From an uncultured Paraprevotella sp. (lineage in GTDB: Bacteria; Bacteroidota; Bacteroidia; Bacteroidales; Bacteroidaceae): a stretch of 64,000 nt of DNA. The position numbers and the translations under genes were made by a program. The stretch is taken from assembly GCA_944321525.1 (NCBI GenBank), contig CALULQ010000006.1, positions 56,965 to 120,964 of the forward strand, read 5' to 3'. Positions 45,978-54,283 of the stretch are shown here, piece after piece (positions within the stretch are counted from its first letter, which is position 1; each line of letters begins with the position of its first letter). The notes beneath the pieces were generated by a model. The model was not told the DNA's origin. It saw only the letters and a program-made list of their open reading frames with translations, and did not search any database.

Positions 45978-46087
45978 CGACAACGGTTTACGGCTGTTTA
46001 CGGACGGCGACAAGATTGAAACGGACGTTTGATGATAGCAACGCATTCCCGGTAAGGCGACAACAGTTTACATACGTTTACGGTGGT
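45978..46087 (+). repeat. Paired 30-base direct repeats upstream of the HTH gene
   Basis: Two copies of CGACAACRGTTTAC followed by GTTTACGG, at 45978-46007 and 46058-46087, exactly 80 bases apart start to start. Each copy also contains an internal GTTTAC duplication. They precede the multi-HTH gene and integrase and may be arm-type binding sites for integrase or excisionase, or an operator. The rest of the 346-base gap before the next gene holds nothing recognised. Confidence 0.65.
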
Positions 46088-46139
46088 TCACACGCGGCAG
46101 GGATGCAGGATTTTCATGTCAAACGTCTAAAAATGAAGT

Positions 46140-47093
46140 ATGAGGAAAACAAGGAAATGTGCATTCTGCGATAGGGAGTTCACCGTGAACAGCGGAATGC
46201 AGAAATATTGCAGCGAGAAGTGTGCCGCAGAAGCGAAAAGGGAAAGGAAGAAAAGGACGCAGGACTTCATGAACGCCGTCGAACCGCTGGCGGAATTACA
46301 GGGGCAGGAATATTTCACGTTCTCGAAAGCCGCCATGCTAATGGGCTGCACACGCCAGTACATCTACAAATTAGTGGCGCAGGGCAAGCTGAAGGCATCG
46401 CGCATCGGTGGCAGGATGTCACTTGTGAGGAAAGCCGACATAGAGGCCATGCTGGAGGCAAGCCCTTATTGCAGGGTGCTGCCATTCGCAAAGCCAAAGG
46501 CTGTGGACCGCTGTAATGCAAAAACCAAAGCCAAGAACCGAAGAGCGGCACAGGCGGAAGAAAGCACGGAAGTACCCGAGTACTATTCAGGCGAGGAGAT
46601 CATGGCGAAGTTCAAGGTCAAGCAGTCGTGGCTGTACACGTCGGCCAAGCGCAACGCCGTGCCGATGTGCCGCATAGCCGGGAAGAACTACTACAGCCGC
46701 AGGCACATAGAGGAGCTTCTCGGCATAGCCGTTGACACGGCCAAGATAGAGGAATGGCTGCTGCCGGAGGAAGTGGAAGAACGCTACGGCATGGGACGCA
46801 GTGCGTTGAGGGCTTACGCCCACCGCCACGGCATCCCCACCAAACGGGAATACGGGCGCACCTACTACTCGAAAGAACACCTCGACAGCCTGCGCAGGAC
46901 AGACCTGACAGGCAACGCGGACTATTGCACGGTCGAGGAAGTGCAGCGCATATACGGATTGAGCAGCGCGAATATCTGCCACATCGTGAAGGTGAAGAAC
47001 ATAGGGAAAATAAAAGTCGGGGTGAGGAACCTGCTGCTTAAGGCCGACGTGGAGCGCGTGATGGCGGAGCGGAGGGCACAGGGACTGCAATAA
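46140..47093 (+). CDS. Multi-helix-turn-helix regulator of the mobile element
   Basis: 317 aa. An N-terminal zinc-ribbon-like part (CAFCDREF to YCSEKC, four Cys) is followed by about four excisionase/MerR-like winged helix units: YFTFSKAAMLMGCTRQYIYKLV, YYSGEEIMAKFKVKQSWLYTSA, WLLPEEVEERYGMGRSALRAYA and YCTVEEVQRIYGLSSANICHIV, each ending in a YSxxHLD-like helix. Position directly before the integrase suggests a recombination directionality factor or repressor. Confidence 0.78.
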   Translation: MRKTRKCAFCDREFTVNSGMQKYCSEKCAAEAKRERKKRTQDFMNAVEPLAELQGQEYFTFSKAAMLMGCTRQYIYKLVAQGKLKASRIGGRMSLVRKADIEAMLEASPYCRVLPFAKPKAVDRCNAKTKAKNRRAAQAEESTEVPEYYSGEEIMAKFKVKQSWLYTSAKRNAVPMCRIAGKNYYSRRHIEELLGIAVDTAKIEEWLLPEEVEERYGMGRSALRAYAHRHGIPTKREYGRTYYSKEHLDSLRRTDLTGNADYCTVEEVQRIYGLSSANICHIVKVKNIGKIKVGVRNLLLKADVERVMAERRAQGLQ

Positions 47094-47120
47094 TCCTGTG
47101 ATTGCACTATTATCCGCGAA

Positions 47121-47199
47121 TTACCATGAATGGCAGCTTCCACAGCCGCGCCATTCCTTTCCTTTGCGGCACAGTAACAATCAAAAACGAGAATGAACC
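47121..47199 (+). promoter_or_regulatory. Leader of the integrase gene, duplicated at 49949
   Basis: The order TTACC, GCTTCCA, CCTTTGCGGC, GTAACA and AAAAAC recurs with the same order and similar spacing at 49949-50019 before the excisionase-like gene. CCTTTGCGG resembles the 3' half of a TAnnTTTG promoter box. Confidence 0.5.
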
Positions 47200-48359
47200 A
47201 TGAACATTTGCAAGACAGTGACATTGCGCACACGCAAGATTAAGGAGGGACGACAACTGTCCTTCTACCTCGACTATTACCCCGGCTACCGCGACGAGGC
47301 GACGATGAAAGTCATACGCCACGAGTCGCTTGGCATCTACATTTACGCGAAGCCGAAGAACCAGCGCGAGCGCGACTACAACGAGCGCATGACCGAGCGC
47401 GCTGAGGCTTTGCGCTGCCGCAGGTACGAGGCGGTAGTAAACGAGCGTTACGACTTCTTCGACAAGGAGAAGACGAAAGGCGACTTCCTCGCCTACTTTA
47501 AGGCAAAGGCCGAAAAGAAGAACACCAAATGGGAACACGTTTATAAGCATTTCCACCGCTTTACGGGCGGGAAATGCACTTTCGGCGAGATTGACGTCAA
47601 CTGTGCAACCGTTTCAAGGAATACCTGCTTACCGCCCCGCAGTTCCTCCACACGAAACGGAAGCTGCACGTCAATTCCGTAGCGGGCTACTGGTCAACGT
47701 TCCGCGCGGTGCTGCACACCGCCTACCGCGAGCGGAAAATACGGGAGAATCCCAACGGATTCCTTGAACGCATAGACACCATCCCCACCGAGAAAGAACA
47801 CCTTTCGCAGGACGAACTGATACGGCCTGCGGACACTCCGTGCGATGCGCCGGTGCTGAAAAAGGCCTTCCTCTTTGCCTGCCTGACGGGATTGCGCAAG
47901 AGCGACGTGAAAGCCCTTACGTGGGAGAACATACAACCTTACGGCGACGGCAGGATGTACGTCACGGTGAGGATGCAGAAGACGAAAGACCTCGTGAACA
48001 ACCCGATAAGCGACGAGGCGCTGGAACTCGCCGGGCCGAGAGGCACGGGGCGCGTATTCCCTGAGTTTAAGGACAGCATGACACAGGCACCGCTGAAAAA
48101 GTGGCTAAAAGCCGCAGGGATAACCAAGCGGATAAGCTTCCATTCAAGCCGCCACACATTCGGTTCGCTGCAGGTCGAGGCAGGTACGAGCATCTATGTA
48201 GTCCAAAGACTTCTCGCCCACAAGAACGTGAGCACGACGCAGATTTACGCGGAAATGGCTGACGAGCTGAAGCGGCAGTCGGTGGACAGGATAACATTGA
48301 AACACCATATATCGGAACAGGGAACAGGAACCGCCGGGAAAAGCAACATTGCAGTATGA
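47200..48359 (+). pseudogene. Tyrosine recombinase (integrase), frameshifted
   Basis: Restoring one base gives a 386-aa integrase. The N-terminal part (47200-about 47600) reads in frame to GEIDVN; the sequence GTCAACTGTGCAAC then lacks one C relative to the expected GTC-AAC-CTG-TGC, and the continuing frame (CNRFKEYLLTAPQFL...) runs to 48359. The catalytic domain is otherwise intact: Arg in TGLRKSDV, HSSRHTFG, LAHKNVSTTQIYAE with the His and nucleophile Tyr. As it stands no complete enzyme can be made without frameshifting. Confidence 0.85.
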
Positions 48360-48381
48360 AAGGGTTAAACCATTGGCAGGC

Positions 48382-48677
48382 AGAGGGGGTTACCAAAACG
48401 GCAACCCCCTCTTTGCTAAATATATCGTGCTAAAGGTCAGGGGGTGACCATTTTGGTCACTCCCTAACCTGACAATTCCCTGTAGCCAAACAGCTACTTA
48501 TGCAGTCTGCTGATAGAGGCAGGGAGGGGGTGGCCAAAATGGCCACCCCCTCCTATACTTCTTTCTCTGGCAGGATGGTCCTGCAATGTAAGCCGTTGGC
48601 ACATAAGGGGGTTGTTGAAACTACAACCCCCTGTTTGAGTTCCCTGCATAAGGGGGCGATAAAACGTCGACCTCCTA
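48382..48677. repeat. Array of four to five structurally matching hairpins
   Basis: Inverted repeats at 48382-48412 (13 bp stem, one mismatch), 48434-48470 (16 bp, two non-Watson-Crick positions), 48523-48553 (13 bp, perfect) and 48606-48632 (10 bp, perfect), plus a degenerate one at 48649-48677. Each left arm contains GGGGGT and each right arm CCC; the first three have 5-base A- or T-rich loops. The inner stem bases differ between hairpins but change on both sides together. No gene is seen in 48360-48906, and no T-runs follow, so these are not ordinary terminators. Confidence 0.8.
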
Positions 48678-48881
48678 CGCTTTTATATGACCTTATCCTG
48701 ACAACGCTTATTATACGGTTAGTAAAGTTTAGAACGGACAATGCCATTCCTTTGTTGTCCGTAAATCCTGTTTCAGAATATCCAAGTATGATTTTAAGTA
48801 TGATTTCATGCCCGAAACGTAAATAAGCTTAATAATCAGATGCTTATCCGTTAGTTATTCACGGTTGTTCATTAACATCCG

Positions 48882-48889
48882 TACCTTTG
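48882..48889 (+). promoter_or_regulatory. -7 box of the membrane protein gene
   Basis: TACCTTTG, 17 bases before the ATG at 48907; it rules out the longer start at 48865. Confidence 0.6.
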
Positions 48890-48906
48890 CGGAAAAACGG
48901 GAAGCA

Positions 48907-49728
48907 ATGACAGACAACCGAAAGAAAAATGAAAGTGTTACGGGCATGAGGGAAGCCTGCTTAGTGTGGGGGCTGCCCGGTGTGGCCATACTAGCCATAT
49001 CCCTGCTGGCGGCTGTGAGCATAGGCAGAGATTTCGGGCATGACGTATTCGTAAGGACGGTGACGTTCATAGGCAGCAACTTACTGCTGTGGCTGCTTTA
49101 CGTCCTGCTGTTCCAAATGCTGCCTGCCGAACTGTACGGCTGCGTCAGCGGAAAGAAGCACAGCCGCCCGTCCATCCCGATTGAAACTGCCGTTTCCGCT
49201 GAGAAAGCGAAAGACGTCCGTCCGATTACGGCTGAAACCGCAACCGTTACGGACATCCGGACAAAGGAACAGCCTGTCAGCAGTGCAGACAGCTATGCCA
49301 TGCGTTGCGAACAGCACAAACGTCAGTGTGAACAGGAAAAGGCCAACCTCGTGGGCGCAATCATCGACTACGTGAACTATATCATGCCCCCATACGTTGA
49401 CGAGGACAGCCTCGTTTCTCTTTGCGGCGAGATACGGATGTGGGCGGAGGACAGTGCGCATAAGCCCGAGGCAGTACGGCTGAAAGGCAGGCTCACCACT
49501 GTTGACCTGCGCCACTTCGCGTGGAACATCGGCGAGCGGCTAGGCAAGGAGAACGGCTACGACGGAACTGCGCGCGCCGTGTTCATCAAGGCCATGTTCC
49601 CCGACGTGTTCAAGGACACCGAGATAGAAAGCATCAAGAACTTCAAGCTCAACCCAAAGGCCTGCCGCATCCCGATTGACGAGCCGGGGGACGGCAACTA
49701 TGCCTTTCATTATCCCTATTCCGCATGA
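48907..49728 (+). CDS. Mobile-element membrane protein of unknown function
   Basis: 273 aa from the ATG at 48907 (MTDNRKKNESVTGMREACLV). Two N-terminal transmembrane helices (about residues 20-75) are followed by a Thr/Ala/Glu-rich linker and a soluble helical C-terminal domain (VGAIIDYVNYIMPPYVDEDSL; RHFAWNIGERLGKENGYDG). I do not recognise a named family. Similar proteins are common in Bacteroides mobilizable elements. A terminator follows. Confidence 0.72.
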   Translation: MTDNRKKNESVTGMREACLVWGLPGVAILAISLLAAVSIGRDFGHDVFVRTVTFIGSNLLLWLLYVLLFQMLPAELYGCVSGKKHSRPSIPIETAVSAEKAKDVRPITAETATVTDIRTKEQPVSSADSYAMRCEQHKRQCEQEKANLVGAIIDYVNYIMPPYVDEDSLVSLCGEIRMWAEDSAHKPEAVRLKGRLTTVDLRHFAWNIGERLGKENGYDGTARAVFIKAMFPDVFKDTEIESIKNFKLNPKACRIPIDEPGDGNYAFHYPYSA

Positions 49729-49817
49729 GGAACATCTTGGTATTTTATAGGTAAAGACAAATCACGCAACAAGTCAAGGCGGTAGCCATGACTTGATTTC
49801 TCATACAATACATCCGC

Positions 49818-49859
49818 AAGCGTCCGCTGCCATCCACGGCAACGGGCGCTTTTGTTTTT
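49818..49859 (+). terminator. Terminator after the mobile-element membrane protein
   Basis: Arms 49818-49831 and 49838-49851 form a 14-base-pair stem with two imperfect positions and a 6-base loop, followed by TTTGTTTTT. Confidence 0.75.
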
Positions 49860-49948
49860 CCCTGATGTCCCGTTTGCAAGCCTTTCCTTTCACATTGGTC
49901 GTGGAAGTTCGCGGTCAGTGGAATTATTACGCTGTGACTGCGCTGTTA

Positions 49949-50019
49949 TTACCCTATGGCCGCTTCCATCGCATATCCATAGCGTTCCTTTGCCGCCGTA
50001 ACCAAAAACAATCTGCAAA
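49949..50019 (+). promoter_or_regulatory. Leader of excisionase-like gene, copy of the integrase leader
   Basis: Second copy of the 47121-47199 leader: TTACC, GCTTCCAT, CCTTTGCCGCC, GTAACC and AAAAACAATC in the same order. A shortened echo (ATAACAAAAACG) precedes the MobC-type gene at about 52043. Confidence 0.5.
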
Positions 50020-50394
50020 ATGGAAAAGACAGAACTCACATTCAACGACCTGCCCCGCGTGGTTGCGAGGCTGCTCGACGAAGTGTCGGGCATGAAGCTG
50101 ATGCTTGCCGAAATGAGGGATGCCGACAAGCCGCGCAAGGCCGACACCCACCAGCCCATGAGCGTGGAGGAGGCATCGGCATACCTGAGAATACCCCTCG
50201 GCACATTCTACATGAAGCTGGCCAACGGCACCATTCCCGCCACGAAGCCCGGCAAGCGTTATGTCCTGTACAAGGACGAGCTTGACAAATGGCTGGAGGC
50301 CAACCGCAAGAACCCCGTGCCGCTGACGGCGGACGAGGAGAACGAGGCCATAATGTCAACGCACAGGCGCAAGCCTGGCAGGAAAGACTGGTAG
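50020..50394 (+). CDS. Excisionase-family helix-turn-helix protein
   Basis: 124 aa. An N-terminal helix (VVARLLDEVSGMKLMLAEM) is followed by an Xis/MerR-type winged helix: MSVEEASAYLRIPLGTFYMKLANGTIPATKPGKRYVLYKDELDKWL. Such proteins usually help excision or regulate transfer. It lies 3 bases before the next gene. Confidence 0.85.
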   Translation: MEKTELTFNDLPRVVARLLDEVSGMKLMLAEMRDADKPRKADTHQPMSVEEASAYLRIPLGTFYMKLANGTIPATKPGKRYVLYKDELDKWLEANRKNPVPLTADEENEAIMSTHRRKPGRKDW

Positions 50395-50397
50395 CCT

Positions 50398-51366
50398 ATG
50401 GAATCCAAGCACAAGATAAAGAGCTTTGCCGTGTACATAGAACACCGCAGCGCGGTGGACTGCCTCGACGACGCTATGGCGGGCAGGCTGCTCAAGGCCT
50501 TGTTCGCATACGCCGTCGACGGCGCGGAACCCGAATGGGACGACAAGGCGTTGACGGCTGTGTTCAAGATGTTCAAGTCGCAGGTGGACAGGAACGCGGA
50601 GGCCTATCGTGAAAAGTGTGCCAAGAACGCCGCCAACGCAAGCAGGCGCGGCAAGGCCGTTTCCGGCGCAGCCGTGGTAAGCGAAACGGCAACGGAAGCG
50701 GCGGTCAGCAGCGGTGGCAGACGGAATGCAACGGAGGCAGACGACGGCCAGCGAACGCCAGCGGTCGCTAACGGACGTTGGCCAAACGGGGATAACCATA
50801 AAACTAACTATAACCATAAACTTAAAATTGAAGAAGATGAAAAAGAAGAAACTGTCAAAGAAGAAAATCCGGGAAAGAAGAATGATGTGGCAAATGCCGG
50901 AAACGGTGATGCCGGAACAGGAATGCGTTATCAGGATGTTCCTGTCGCTGTGCAACATGCCGGGGAAGCCTTTGCCGTCCAAAAAGAAAACGGTGCCGCC
51001 CATGAGGAAGCACCCGGCAATCTCTCCTTTTGCACGGTATGGCGCATGTATGGCAAGCCCGTCGGCAATGCCGTTTGGCTGGAAAAGCAATGGAACGCCT
51101 TGCCGGACGCGGACAAGGAGGCCATACTCGGATATGTTCCGCTTTACGTGTCCGAAAGACCCGACCCGAAGTACCGAAAGAACTTCAGCAACTTCCTTGC
51201 GGAACGCACATGGGAAGCGAAACCGATAACACCTGCTGCTTATGGAAAATACGGACAACAAGACAACGGCACTGCAACAACTGGGGTACGCGCACGGGAC
51301 GATGCCGCCGACCTCACGGAAGAACTCATCGCAAGGTGCGGTGACAGTGGCGGAAGAAGTGCGTGA
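50398..51366 (+). CDS. DUF6291-like accessory protein
   Basis: 322 aa. The N-terminal 80 residues (FAVYIEHRSAVDCLDDAMAGRLLKALFAYA to FKMFKSQVDRNAEAYREKC) match the replication-associated DUF6291 type seen on phages and mobile elements. A low-complexity linker (Asn/Lys/Glu-rich) leads to a C-terminal winged-helix-like domain (WRMYGKPVGNAVWLEKQWNALPD). Probably binds DNA or recruits replication proteins; not demonstrated. It overlaps the next gene by 125 bases in a different frame. Confidence 0.7.
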   Translation: MESKHKIKSFAVYIEHRSAVDCLDDAMAGRLLKALFAYAVDGAEPEWDDKALTAVFKMFKSQVDRNAEAYREKCAKNAANASRRGKAVSGAAVVSETATEAAVSSGGRRNATEADDGQRTPAVANGRWPNGDNHKTNYNHKLKIEEDEKEETVKEENPGKKNDVANAGNGDAGTGMRYQDVPVAVQHAGEAFAVQKENGAAHEEAPGNLSFCTVWRMYGKPVGNAVWLEKQWNALPDADKEAILGYVPLYVSERPDPKYRKNFSNFLAERTWEAKPITPAAYGKYGQQDNGTATTGVRARDDAADLTEELIARCGDSGGRSA

Positions 51367-51913
51367 CAGGCTGAAGCTCATACACCCGACAATCAAGGAC
51401 TTCATGCTTGCCAACAGTCCCGACCGCCAGACGGAGGTGTGCGCCAACCCATACGGGTGCCACTTCGGCGGCTCTCCCACGCTGTCACAACTGAATGCCT
51501 GCTATGGCGTAACTGCGGCGGAGGCATGGCTTGTGCCGCAGCTTTACGAGCTTGGCAACTTCGAGGGGCTGAAGGGCCAAGCCGACAGGCACCAGCTCGC
51601 CAAGACCGCAAAGATAATCGCCACGGAATTCCATTACCTCAAGACCGACGAACTGCTGCTTTTCTTCTACCGTTTCAGCACGGGCAGGTACGGCAGGTTC
51701 TACAGCTATTTCACGCCGTCGGTAATCATCCACGGCCTGCGGAGTTTTCTCGACGAGCGCGCGGCCGCGTTCAACAAGCGCGAACAGGAACGGCGTGAAA
51801 GGGCTTGGGAGGAGGCAAGGCGCAATGCCGTGACGTATGAGGAATATCTCAAGAACAAGGGACGGTCGGCAAGGCAGCAGCCGGAAGATGGCGGAGGCCC
51901 GCTTGACGAATGA
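51242..51913 (+). CDS. DUF6633-like accessory protein
   Basis: 223 aa from the ATG at 51242, overlapping the previous gene by 125 bases. Resembles the DUF6633 family of Bacteroides mobile elements: LSQLNACYGVTAAEAWLVPQLYELGNFEG and FYRFSTGRYGRFYSYFTPSVIIHGLRSFL. The latter resembles replication-initiator accessory segments. An internal start after the overlap cannot be excluded. Confidence 0.65.
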   Translation: MENTDNKTTALQQLGYAHGTMPPTSRKNSSQGAVTVAEEVRDRLKLIHPTIKDFMLANSPDRQTEVCANPYGCHFGGSPTLSQLNACYGVTAAEAWLVPQLYELGNFEGLKGQADRHQLAKTAKIIATEFHYLKTDELLLFFYRFSTGRYGRFYSYFTPSVIIHGLRSFLDERAAAFNKREQERRERAWEEARRNAVTYEEYLKNKGRSARQQPEDGGGPLDE

Positions 51914-51925
51914 GGAAGAACGGAT

Positions 51926-52027
51926 GTGTTTTAGGGCTGGCAAGTTAATGTTTTCGCCCACGAAAACAACGCCACCAACGGCGACCCGGCCACGCGGAGA
52001 ACGGCACCCCCCATAGCCCTAAAACAC
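51926..52027 (+). other. Probable oriT: nested inverted repeats before mob genes
   Basis: GTGTTTTAGGGCT (51926-51938) is repeated as a perfect inverted copy at 52015-52027, enclosing 76 bases. Inside lies a second perfect hairpin, GTTTTCG-CCCA-CGAAAAC (51950-51967), and a GCC/GGC-rich stem. It directly precedes the MobC-type gene and the relaxase gene, the usual place for a transfer origin. The nick site cannot be read off. Confidence 0.65.
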
Positions 52028-52060
52028 ACTTCCATTTATAACCGATAACAAAAACGTAGT

Positions 52061-52411
52061 ATGACAGACCCAGACAACAGACATAAGGGCGGACGGCCAA
52101 AGTCCGCAAAGGGCAAGGCACGGACGAAGACCGTTTCCACGAGGCTCACCGTGGCCGAATGGAAGACCGTGATGAAGCGCGTCGCCGATGCCGGGAAGAA
52201 ACCGTCGCACTTCCTGCGTGAGCTTCTCCTACAGGGCAAGGTCGTGACGGCACGGACGCAGGAGGACAGGAAACAGATACGGATGCTGGAGGGCGGCTGC
52301 AACAACCTGAACCAGTTGGCGAAGATGGCGCACCAGCAGGGCTTTCCGAAAACCAAAGGAAAAATCACCGCCCTGCTGGACGAGTTCAACAAAATTATCG
52401 CAAGGATATGA
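52061..52411 (+). CDS. MobC-type relaxosome accessory protein
   Basis: 116 aa. Basic N-terminus (GGRPKSAKGKARTKTVSTRLT) and ribbon-helix-helix-like core (VAEWKTVMKRVADAGKKPSHFLRELLLQGK), ending in the family's NNLNQLAKMAHQQGF helix. Such proteins bind oriT and help the relaxase. In Bacteroides literature equivalent genes are often called mobA. It overlaps the relaxase start by 4 bases. Confidence 0.88.
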   Translation: MTDPDNRHKGGRPKSAKGKARTKTVSTRLTVAEWKTVMKRVADAGKKPSHFLRELLLQGKVVTARTQEDRKQIRMLEGGCNNLNQLAKMAHQQGFPKTKGKITALLDEFNKIIARI

Positions 52412-53493
52412 TGGGCGACTTGAAGAAACGGGCGAGCTTCGCCAAACTGGTGAATTACGTGAACAACCCGAAGAAAGCGCGGCTCATCGACAGCAAGGAC
52501 GTGCGGCTTGACAGCAACGCCACCATCGCGGCGAGTATGCAAGGACAGGCGGACGACAAGCCGGGACGCAGGCTGAAAAATCCGGTGTACCACATTTCGT
52601 TGGATTTCGCCCACGAGGACACGCCCAAGCTGACGGACGGCCTGATGGTGGAAATAGCCCGTGAGTATATGCGGCGCATGGGTATTGTGAACACCCAATA
52701 CATCGTATGCAGACATACAGATACAGAACACCAGCACATGCACATCGTGGCCAACAGGGTGGATAACAACGGGAACACCATCAGCGACCGTAACGATGCT
52801 GTGCGGAACGTGGCGGTGTGCAAGGCCCTCACAAGGGAATACGGCCTGCACTTCTCCAAAGGCAAGATGAACGTGAAGCGTGACCGTCTGCGCGGCAAGG
52901 ACAAGGTGAAGTACCAAATCCACGATGCCGTCAAAGCCGCCTTGCCCCGTTGCGGCGGTTGGTCGGAATTGTGCGACAAGCTGGCCGAACAGGGTATCGG
53001 CACCAGTTTCAAGTTCGACAGGCGCAATGGCAACATTGTCGGCGTGTCGTTCACCAAAGACGGCCTTTCATTCAGCGGCTCACGGATTGACCGGAGCATG
53101 GGCTTTTATAAGTTGGATAAGCTGCTGGGCGGACGCATCACTGACAATGTGGAATGGAGGAACAATCTGTATGGAGAAAACTGCATCCGGCCAATGGACG
53201 AACTCCATGCAAACAAAGAAGTATTCGCTTACGAATCAGACAGTCCATTTGAAAAGACAATAAAATCCATTTCTACCGATGGGCAAACATCCCCGTCCGA
53301 CAACGGGACTTCCGCCGAAACCGATGCCAATGCAAGCATAGTCCGAGTGGGCATAGGCGTACTCGTTGAGCTGTGCGTTCAGCCGCACCAAGCAAAGGTA
53401 TCATCCGGCGGCGGAGGTGGAGGAAATGAAAGCGGCTGGGGCGACAGCGACAAGGAAAAGGACAAACTTAAACCAAGAAGGAGAAGAAGATGA
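52408..53493 (+). CDS. MobA/VirD2-type relaxase
   Basis: 361 aa. The HUH-like metal motif HTDTEHQHMHIVANRV gives His103, His108, His110 and His112, with HISLDFAHED before it. The nicking Tyr is probably Tyr17 in KLVNYVNNP. The C-terminal 90 residues are low complexity (poly-Gly and Lys/Arg). It nicks oriT and leads the strand into a recipient through a helper conjugation system. Confidence 0.9.
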   Translation: MMGDLKKRASFAKLVNYVNNPKKARLIDSKDVRLDSNATIAASMQGQADDKPGRRLKNPVYHISLDFAHEDTPKLTDGLMVEIAREYMRRMGIVNTQYIVCRHTDTEHQHMHIVANRVDNNGNTISDRNDAVRNVAVCKALTREYGLHFSKGKMNVKRDRLRGKDKVKYQIHDAVKAALPRCGGWSELCDKLAEQGIGTSFKFDRRNGNIVGVSFTKDGLSFSGSRIDRSMGFYKLDKLLGGRITDNVEWRNNLYGENCIRPMDELHANKEVFAYESDSPFEKTIKSISTDGQTSPSDNGTSAETDANASIVRVGIGVLVELCVQPHQAKVSSGGGGGGNESGWGDSDKEKDKLKPRRRRR

Positions 53494-54272
53494 AAGACGA
53501 AATGCAGAATCTCACAGACCTCATAGGGGCGTTGGCCGAGGACATAGAGGCCATCAAGACGAAGCTCGACGAAAAGGACGCTTCGGACAAGGACGAGGCG
53601 GTGAAAAGGCTGGCCACGAAACTGGAGCCGATAGTCCGTTTTGCAGGAGGCAAGGCCATTGACAACATCAATGACATATTCAGAGATGAAGAAACTATCG
53701 CCGCTTACAGGAAATCACTGGGCGATGAAGTGATAGCGAGCTTGCAGGCGAACATGGAAGCCAATGAAAAGGACATGCGCAATCGTGGCATACCCTCCTT
53801 AACCGAACTCCTAACGAACATCCGCAAGATGCTGGCGGAGCATATAGAAGAAAGCAGGCAAAAACCGGAAAACGGACAGCAGAACCAACGGCAGACAAAC
53901 GGGCTTCCGCGTTTCCCAAAGTGCAAGACCATATCCAAGCGGATAAAATCGCTGTGGCACAAAATCCCCGACGGCTGGTACAAGAATCCTTACGCATGGA
54001 CTGGCATAGGAGCCATACTTGTATTCGTCACGCTGTTTGTCATCAGTTGGATGCAATGGCACCGATACCGGGAGGAAAACATACGGTTGAGAATTGCGAT
54101 GGACAAGCACCGGGTGGCCATAAGCATCGTCCGAGAACTGCATCCGTCATTGGCCGTAACCGTCGGTGCTTACGAGGAACTGACGGAGCAAGTCGGTGCC
54201 GATTCCACGCTGGCCGTGTTCCGCAGACAGGTGGAGAAAGTGAGAAATAATGAAACCAATTCCAAACAATAA
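53490..54272 (+). CDS. Mobilization-associated coiled-coil membrane protein
   Basis: 260 aa, overlapping the relaxase gene by 4 bases. Acidic coiled-coil N-terminus (LIGALAEDIEAIKTKLDEKDASDKDEAVKRL), a basic stretch, one transmembrane helix near 175-195 (WTGIGAILVFVTLFVISWMQW) and a helical C-terminus. Similar proteins follow relaxase genes in Bacteroides mobilizable transposons. It may tether the relaxosome to the membrane; this is inference. Confidence 0.72.
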   Translation: MKDEMQNLTDLIGALAEDIEAIKTKLDEKDASDKDEAVKRLATKLEPIVRFAGGKAIDNINDIFRDEETIAAYRKSLGDEVIASLQANMEANEKDMRNRGIPSLTELLTNIRKMLAEHIEESRQKPENGQQNQRQTNGLPRFPKCKTISKRIKSLWHKIPDGWYKNPYAWTGIGAILVFVTLFVISWMQWHRYREENIRLRIAMDKHRVAISIVRELHPSLAVTVGAYEELTEQVGADSTLAVFRRQVEKVRNNETNSKQ

Positions 54273-54283
54273 ACTCAAAGTGA

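Noticed and set aside
48382..48677. CRISPR array
   Set aside because: The units are hairpins with differing arms and no constant repeat with unique spacers.
48500..48826. Open frame through the hairpin array
   Set aside because: No promoter or ribosome site and its content is set by the G/C runs of the hairpins.
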